A DNA stretch of 37,212 nucleotides from Klebsiella pneumoniae (GTDB taxonomy: Bacteria; Verrucomicrobiota; Verrucomicrobiia; Limisphaerales; SXTU01): assembly GCA_943330855.2 (NCBI GenBank), contig CALQJI020000050.1:1-37212 (forward strand). The letters run 5' to 3'. The notes beneath the pieces were generated by a model. The model saw nothing but the letters and a program-made list of their open reading frames with translations. It had not been told where the DNA came from and searched no databases. Positions within the stretch are counted from its first letter, which is position 1; every line of letters starts with the position of its first letter. Shown piece by piece: positions 33,830 through 37,212 of the stretch. The translations under genes were made by a program, and so were the position numbers.

Positions 33830-34627
33830 ATGAAAAGCATCTTCAATACCATCTTCTCCACCCTGCTCCTCGCGCCGCTGGTCGCCGGTTTCGCGCAGAA
33901 CTCGGCTGATGTCGTCGTCTATGGCTCCACGCCCAGCGGTTTTTGCGCGGCCATAGCGGCGGCGCGGGAGGGTGCTTCGGTCATCTTGCTGGAGCCGACG
34001 CAGCATGTCGGCGGACTGAGCACGGGCGGGCTGAGTCACTGCGACTCGAACCAGATGAGGCGCGAGACGCTGATGGGACTCTTCGACGAGTGGCACCAGC
34101 GCGTGGTCAAAGACTACACCGATCGCGGACTGCCTGCGCCTTACGACGCGGCACGCAAAGACACGGTGAAATGGACCTTCGAGCCGCATGTGGCGATGCG
34201 CGTGACCTTGGCGATGCTCAAAGAGAGCGGCGTCACCGTGAAGACTGGGCGCTATTTGAAATCCGTCACGAAGGACGGCCCACGCATCACCTCGCTCGTC
34301 ACGAAGGAGGGCACTTTCAGCGCGAAGGTGTTCGTCGATGGCACCTACGAAGGCGACCTCATGGCGGCGGCGGGCGTGGAGTGGACGATTGGCCGTGAAG
34401 GACGTGCGGAGTTCGGTGAATCGCTCGCAGGAAAACAATACCCGAAGGCGAAGCTGAAAATCAGCGGCTTCGATGACGCGGGCAATCTTCTGCCGTTAGT
34501 AACGACGAGCGATGCCGGCCCCACTGAAGCGGGCGACCAGAACATCTTCGGACGGGTCCGCCTCCTCACCTCGGCGGCTACGGAACGTGGCAAGATTGCC
34601 AGTGGAAATTGTGTGGATAGTTTGTAG
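33830..34627 (+). pseudogene. Truncated FAD-dependent oxidoreductase (xanthan-lyase-type annotation family)
   Basis: A signal peptide (MKSIFNTIFSTLLLAPLVAG) is followed by a Rossmann FAD-binding start (ADVVVYGSTPSGFCAAIAAA, with GxxxxG variant) and family features VGGLSTGGLSHCD, FEPHVAMRVTLAML and VFVDGTYEGDLMAAAGVEWT. Homology ends at AGPTEAGDQNI (about 34546); the next 26 codons are unrelated and run to a stop. Family members usually have 500 or more residues, so more than half is missing. The break lies ~90 bp before the antitoxin gene, so arrival of the toxin-antitoxin segment probably removed the 3' part. The product is unlikely to fold as an enzyme. Confidence 0.75.
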
Positions 34628-34636
34628 ATTTCCGCC

Positions 34637-35236
34637 ATGCCAACGACACTTGAGCGTCCGAAGCGAGCAGCGCGGAAAGCCACATTCACCGCCGGCCTAA
34701 AACCGCAGGGGTCGCAAGCCGGTGTGATCAAAGTGCTGGCCGGTCAACCGACCAGCGGCATGACCATTCCGCAAATCGCGGCGGCGCACACAGCGGCAGA
34801 AACCGCTCGCCTGCGCGCCGAGGTCGCCGCGTTGCAGGAACAGCTTCAGGCGAAGCTCCAGGCGTTGAACGCCGCCGAGGTGCCCAAGGTGGTTCTGCCC
34901 GAACTTCACGATGGGAAGACCGGCCGCATTGATGCGCAGGCGGTAGCGGAGTTCATGGGGGTGCCGCTGAAGCGGCTCGCGGAAGGGTTGGGACTGGATT
35001 ACAAGGCCGTGCATCGGAATCCGTCCGCCGCCGGGTTTCAAACTGCGCTCCAGCCGGTGAAGCGTTCACTCGAGCTGTTGGAATTCTTCTTCAAAGAGAA
35101 GGCAACCATCCGGGTCTGGCTGAACACGCCGCATCCGCTGTTTGAGAACCAGACTTCGATGGCCATCATCATGGAGGGCAAGGCGTTTGCCGTGGCCCGC
35201 ATCCTTGGATGCGCATGGAGTGGCGGGGGACTTTGA
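34637..35236 (+). CDS. Xre/MbcA/ParS-type antitoxin (DUF2384) of a RES toxin pair
   Basis: The 199-residue protein has a basic, disordered N terminus, a predicted coiled coil at about 50-85 (AETARLRAEVAALQEQLQAK), a helix-turn-helix-like segment (AQAVAEFMGVPLKRLAEGLG, then DYKAVHRNP) and a C-terminal toxin-binding region (VKRSLELLEFFFKEKATIRV, WLNTPHPLFENQTSMAIIME). This is the layout of antitoxins that repress their operon and neutralise RES-domain toxins. The frame is intact. Its stop is 3 bp before the TTG of the broken toxin gene. It is longer at the N terminus than most members. With the toxin dead, it may persist as a neutral relic or an anti-addiction factor. Confidence 0.8.
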   Translation: MPTTLERPKRAARKATFTAGLKPQGSQAGVIKVLAGQPTSGMTIPQIAAAHTAAETARLRAEVAALQEQLQAKLQALNAAEVPKVVLPELHDGKTGRIDAQAVAEFMGVPLKRLAEGLGLDYKAVHRNPSAAGFQTALQPVKRSLELLEFFFKEKATIRVWLNTPHPLFENQTSMAIIMEGKAFAVARILGCAWSGGGL

Positions 35237-35239
35237 TGC

Positions 35240-35671
35240 TTGCCCCCGAAACAACTCCGCGCGGCGCTCTCCAAGGCGAAGCTGATGGCCGTCCACGGCC
35301 CTTGGATGCGGGCCATCGCCTTGCACCATCTCTCCGGCCCACCGCCGGGAATGAGTGGACGCCCACAGGCACTGTGGAGCGGTGCCTCAGCGAAGGACGG
35401 CGGGCGGTTCACGCCGCGAGGAGGTTTCGATTCCATTTAGCTAGCGTGGGACATGCTGACGGCGCTGGCAGAAGTGCAAGGCATCGTTTTCCTGCCGCAA
35501 GGCCCGGTAACCGTGCCTTCCTTTCCGTGGGCGCTCGTGCCGGTCCGCGGGATCGTCAGCCGGGGGCTGGATTTCACGGACCCAGCGACCTTGGCGCTCC
35601 TCGGGACGAATGAGCAGGAAATCACCGGCGCATGGCAAACGATGGACCATCCGCCGACGCAAGTTGATTGA
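35240..35671 (+). pseudogene. RES-domain toxin, inactivated by in-frame stop and 3' loss
   Basis: From a TTG start the frame reads LRAALSKAKLMAVHGPWMRA, LWSGASAKDGGRFTPRGGFDSI, then TAG at 35438-35440, and continues in the same frame as LAWDMLTALAEVQGIVFLPQ to AWQTMDHPPTQV. Known RES proteins have a Tyr where the stop lies (GGFDSIYLA). RES toxins degrade or phosphorylate NAD+; the Arg of the RFTPRGG motif is in the part before the stop. The C-terminal residues after TQV, normally about 40 more, are also absent. Two independent lesions therefore inactivate the toxin. A stop-codon sequencing error would explain only one of them. Confidence 0.82.
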
Positions 35672-35737
35672 CGCTTTTATGTGCGACATACAGGACACAA
35701 ATTGACTTAAAGCCTCTTATAGAAGACATTAAGTGCC

Positions 35738-36052
35738 ATGTCGGAAGCCAACTCCACTCCCCTGCCCGCCGCCCACGCGCTCCGCAAACTGGGCCGCGAC
35801 CTCGCGCTCGCGCGGCGCAAACGCGGCATCTCCACGGAGGACATGGCCGCCCGGATTTTCATCAGCCGCAACACGCTCTGGCGGTTGGAGCGCGGCGACC
35901 CGACCATCGCCGTGGGCACCCTCGCCACCGCCGCGTTCATCCTCCAGTTGCACGACCGCCTCGCCAATCTCGCCGCTCCGGCGACCGATGCGCTCGCGCT
36001 CAGCCTCGACGAGCAACGCCTGCCCAAGCGCATCCGCCGCGCCAAGCCATGA
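35738..36052 (+). CDS. hipB: HipB-like Xre-family antitoxin/repressor
   Basis: The 104-residue protein has a Cro/C1-type helix-turn-helix at about 15-70 (LGRDLALARRKRGISTEDMA, ARIFISRNTLWRLERGDPTI). It overlaps the hipA-like gene by 4 bp (ATGA), a standard antitoxin-toxin arrangement. HipB proteins bind the operon operator and inhibit the HipA kinase. Upstream, 35690-35737 is AT-rich for this window and holds TTGACT at 35703 plus tgtg/caca and ttaa/ttaa inverted pairs that could be the operator, but no convincing -10 box was found at the right distance. The frame is intact. Confidence 0.82.
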   Translation: MSEANSTPLPAAHALRKLGRDLALARRKRGISTEDMAARIFISRNTLWRLERGDPTIAVGTLATAAFILQLHDRLANLAAPATDALALSLDEQRLPKRIRRAKP

Positions 36053-37080
36053 GTGTCGAGGTTCACATCGAATGGGCGGGCGACTCTCATCTCGTCGGAC
36101 GCCTCCACACTGCGGAGCGCAACCCGGCGGTCTCGTTCGAATACGCGCCCGAGTGGCTCCGCCGTGCCGACGCGTTCGCCATTGATCCGACGGCGCTCCC
36201 GCTGCGCGCCGGGCCGCATCCCAGCGCGATGCTTTTTGGCGCGCTGCAGGACTGTGGTCCCGATCGCTGGGGGCGGATGCTCATCGAACGCGCGGTGCGC
36301 AAACACGTTCTCGACCGCAAGCCGTATCAGGATCTCGACTACGTGCTCGCGCTCGACGATGCCTCGCGCATCGGCGCGCTCCGCTTTCGTGCGGATGCCG
36401 ACAGTCCCTTTCTCGGCGCTGGCGAAGGAATCCCACCAGTCGTGCAACTTGCCGCGCTCCTCAACGCCGCCGATGCCGTGCATGGCGAAACCGAGACCGC
36501 CAAAGACCTCCGCTTCCTCCTCGGCGCAGGCTCACCGCTCGGTGGCGCGCGGCCCAAGTCTGCCATCGTCCTCGCGGACGGCCAGCTCGCCATCGCGAAG
36601 TTCCCCAAGCCCGACGACACCCGCGACATCGCCGCCGGAGAAATCCTCGCCCTCACCCTCGCGCAGCAGGCTGGCATTACCGTCGCCGGGCACCGGCTCG
36701 TGGACGTGAAAGGCGCAGCCGTCTCCGTCATCACCCGCTTCGACCGCGACGGCACGCGCCGCATCCCATTCCTTTCCGCCAACAGCCTGCTCGGCCTCTC
36801 CCAAGGCGAGCCCGGCGCCTACACCATGCTCGCCGACGGCATCCGCCAATTCGGCCACCACGCCACCGCCGACCTCCGCGAACTCTGGCGTCGCCTCGTC
36901 TTCTCGCTCCTCGCCAGCAACTACGACGACCACCTGCGCAACCACGGCTTCCTCCTGCGAGCGCCGGGCCGCTGGGCGCTCTCGCCGGCTTACGACGTAA
37001 ATCCCGTGCCGGAGATCGACCGCACGCAAATGCCCAAGACGCCCATCAGCGAAGCGCACGAAGATGTAAACGCCGGTTGA
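36049..37080 (+). pseudogene. hipA: hipA-like Ser/Thr kinase toxin, cut by an IS21-family end
   Basis: About 338 codons of HipA-like sequence are present: an N-terminal domain (VGRLHTAERNPAVSFEYAPE), a P-loop-like GARPKSAIV, a core segment VSVITRFDRDGTRRIPFLSA, the catalytic loop NYDDHLRNHGFLL (Asn291, Asp293, Asp294, His295) and the metal-binding YDVNP. At 37065 the sequence becomes the IS terminus, adding only V-N-A-G before a stop. HipA proteins phosphorylate targets such as glutamyl-tRNA synthetase. The missing ~80-100 C-terminal residues belong to the helical lobe, so the protein is probably inactive although the catalytic residues remain. Confidence 0.82.
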
Positions 37081-37212
37081 AAAGTGCGGCGGGTGGCGCT
37101 CGAAAAGTGAGACACCTTCCGGCGCGAAGGGAACGGTTTCTGGCCTTCGAGGTCAAGTCCGAGAAGTTCGCCGCGAGGTAGAACGAGCAGGAGGGCGAGC
37201 TGCGAGCCCCCA
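37065..37212 (+). mobile_element. IS21-family element end inserted in hipA (continues beyond window)
   Basis: The boundary is marked by TGTAAACGCCGGTTGAAAAG, identical to the terminus at 19858. Past this the sequence differs from that istB-side end and contains a second gaaaagtgagac (37099-37110), as expected for the multiple internal repeats of IS21 left ends. This suggests the istA side, with the element reading rightwards. istA, istB and the other end, if present, are outside the window, so the target-site duplication cannot be checked here. Confidence 0.75.

Noticed and set aside
35668..36048. 127-codon N-terminal extension of hipA
   Set aside because: It overlaps hipB in another frame; the ATG at 36049 with a 4-bp ATGA overlap is the standard hipBA arrangement.
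1..37212. CRISPR arrays, tRNA or rRNA genes, classical riboswitches
   Set aside because: I saw no regularly spaced short repeats, no tRNA-like cloverleaf and no rRNA sequence; a covariance-model scan would be needed to exclude small RNAs.

Overview
The window looks like a chromosomal segment of a Verrucomicrobiota-type bacterium (PVC superphylum; Planctomycetota is the main alternative). The evidence is the density of families expanded in that group: PSCyt/PSD (DUF1549/DUF1553) cytochrome proteins, DUF1501, two DUF1592+DUF1552 pairs, formylglycine sulfatases, a 'PVC-type' beta-propeller dehydrogenase with a terminal cytochrome domain, and a PVC-style ECF sigma factor with its membrane anti-sigma partner. 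Most plus-strand genes start without a visible Shine-Dalgarno sequence. The assignment is inferred from gene content, not from a marker gene.

Region 1 (1-19857, plus strand) is one long co-directional cluster. It holds the 3' part of an alpha/beta-hydrolase esterase, an ECF sigma factor overlapping an anti-sigma-like membrane protein, a DUF1549/DUF1553 cytochrome protein, a DUF1501 protein, a sulfatase, a DUF1592/DUF1552 pair, a second full-length esterase paralogous to the first, a second sulfatase, and a 1297-residue fusion of SGNH hydrolase, propeller, HEAT-like, azurin-type copper and cytochrome c parts. Gaps are mostly 10-45 bp. Nearly all products carry Sec or Tat export signals. I infer an exported system that removes sulfate and ester groups from a polymer and passes electrons through haem and copper centres, possibly under the sigma factor. 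Two decayed gene tails (8198-8404 and 15535-15777) show that the cluster has been losing duplicated members.

Region 2 (19858-27530) is a mosaic of IS21-family scraps. Two 349-bp copies of an istB 3' end, in the same orientation and about 97% identical, bracket a minus-strand block: a sialate-O-acetylesterase-like SGNH protein with a long C-terminal extension and two PQQ-like propeller proteins. Two 212-bp leader repeats lie just upstream of two of these genes. They are ~97% identical, have no indels, and contain an open reading frame and a G-quadruplex-type motif. Clear Shine-Dalgarno sites in the block differ from the flanking plus-strand genes.

Region 3 (27535-33562) has a small exported protein with a strong terminator, a divergent HupE/UreJ-like membrane protein, and a second DUF1592/DUF1552 pair. 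That pair is bracketed by direct repeats derived from the 3' end of an unidentified gene.

Region 4 (33830-37212) is a graveyard. It has a truncated FAD-dependent oxidoreductase, a ParS/MbcA-type antitoxin with a dead RES toxin (in-frame stop plus lost C terminus), and a hipBA pair whose hipA is cut in its kinase domain by the end of an IS21-like element that runs out of the window.
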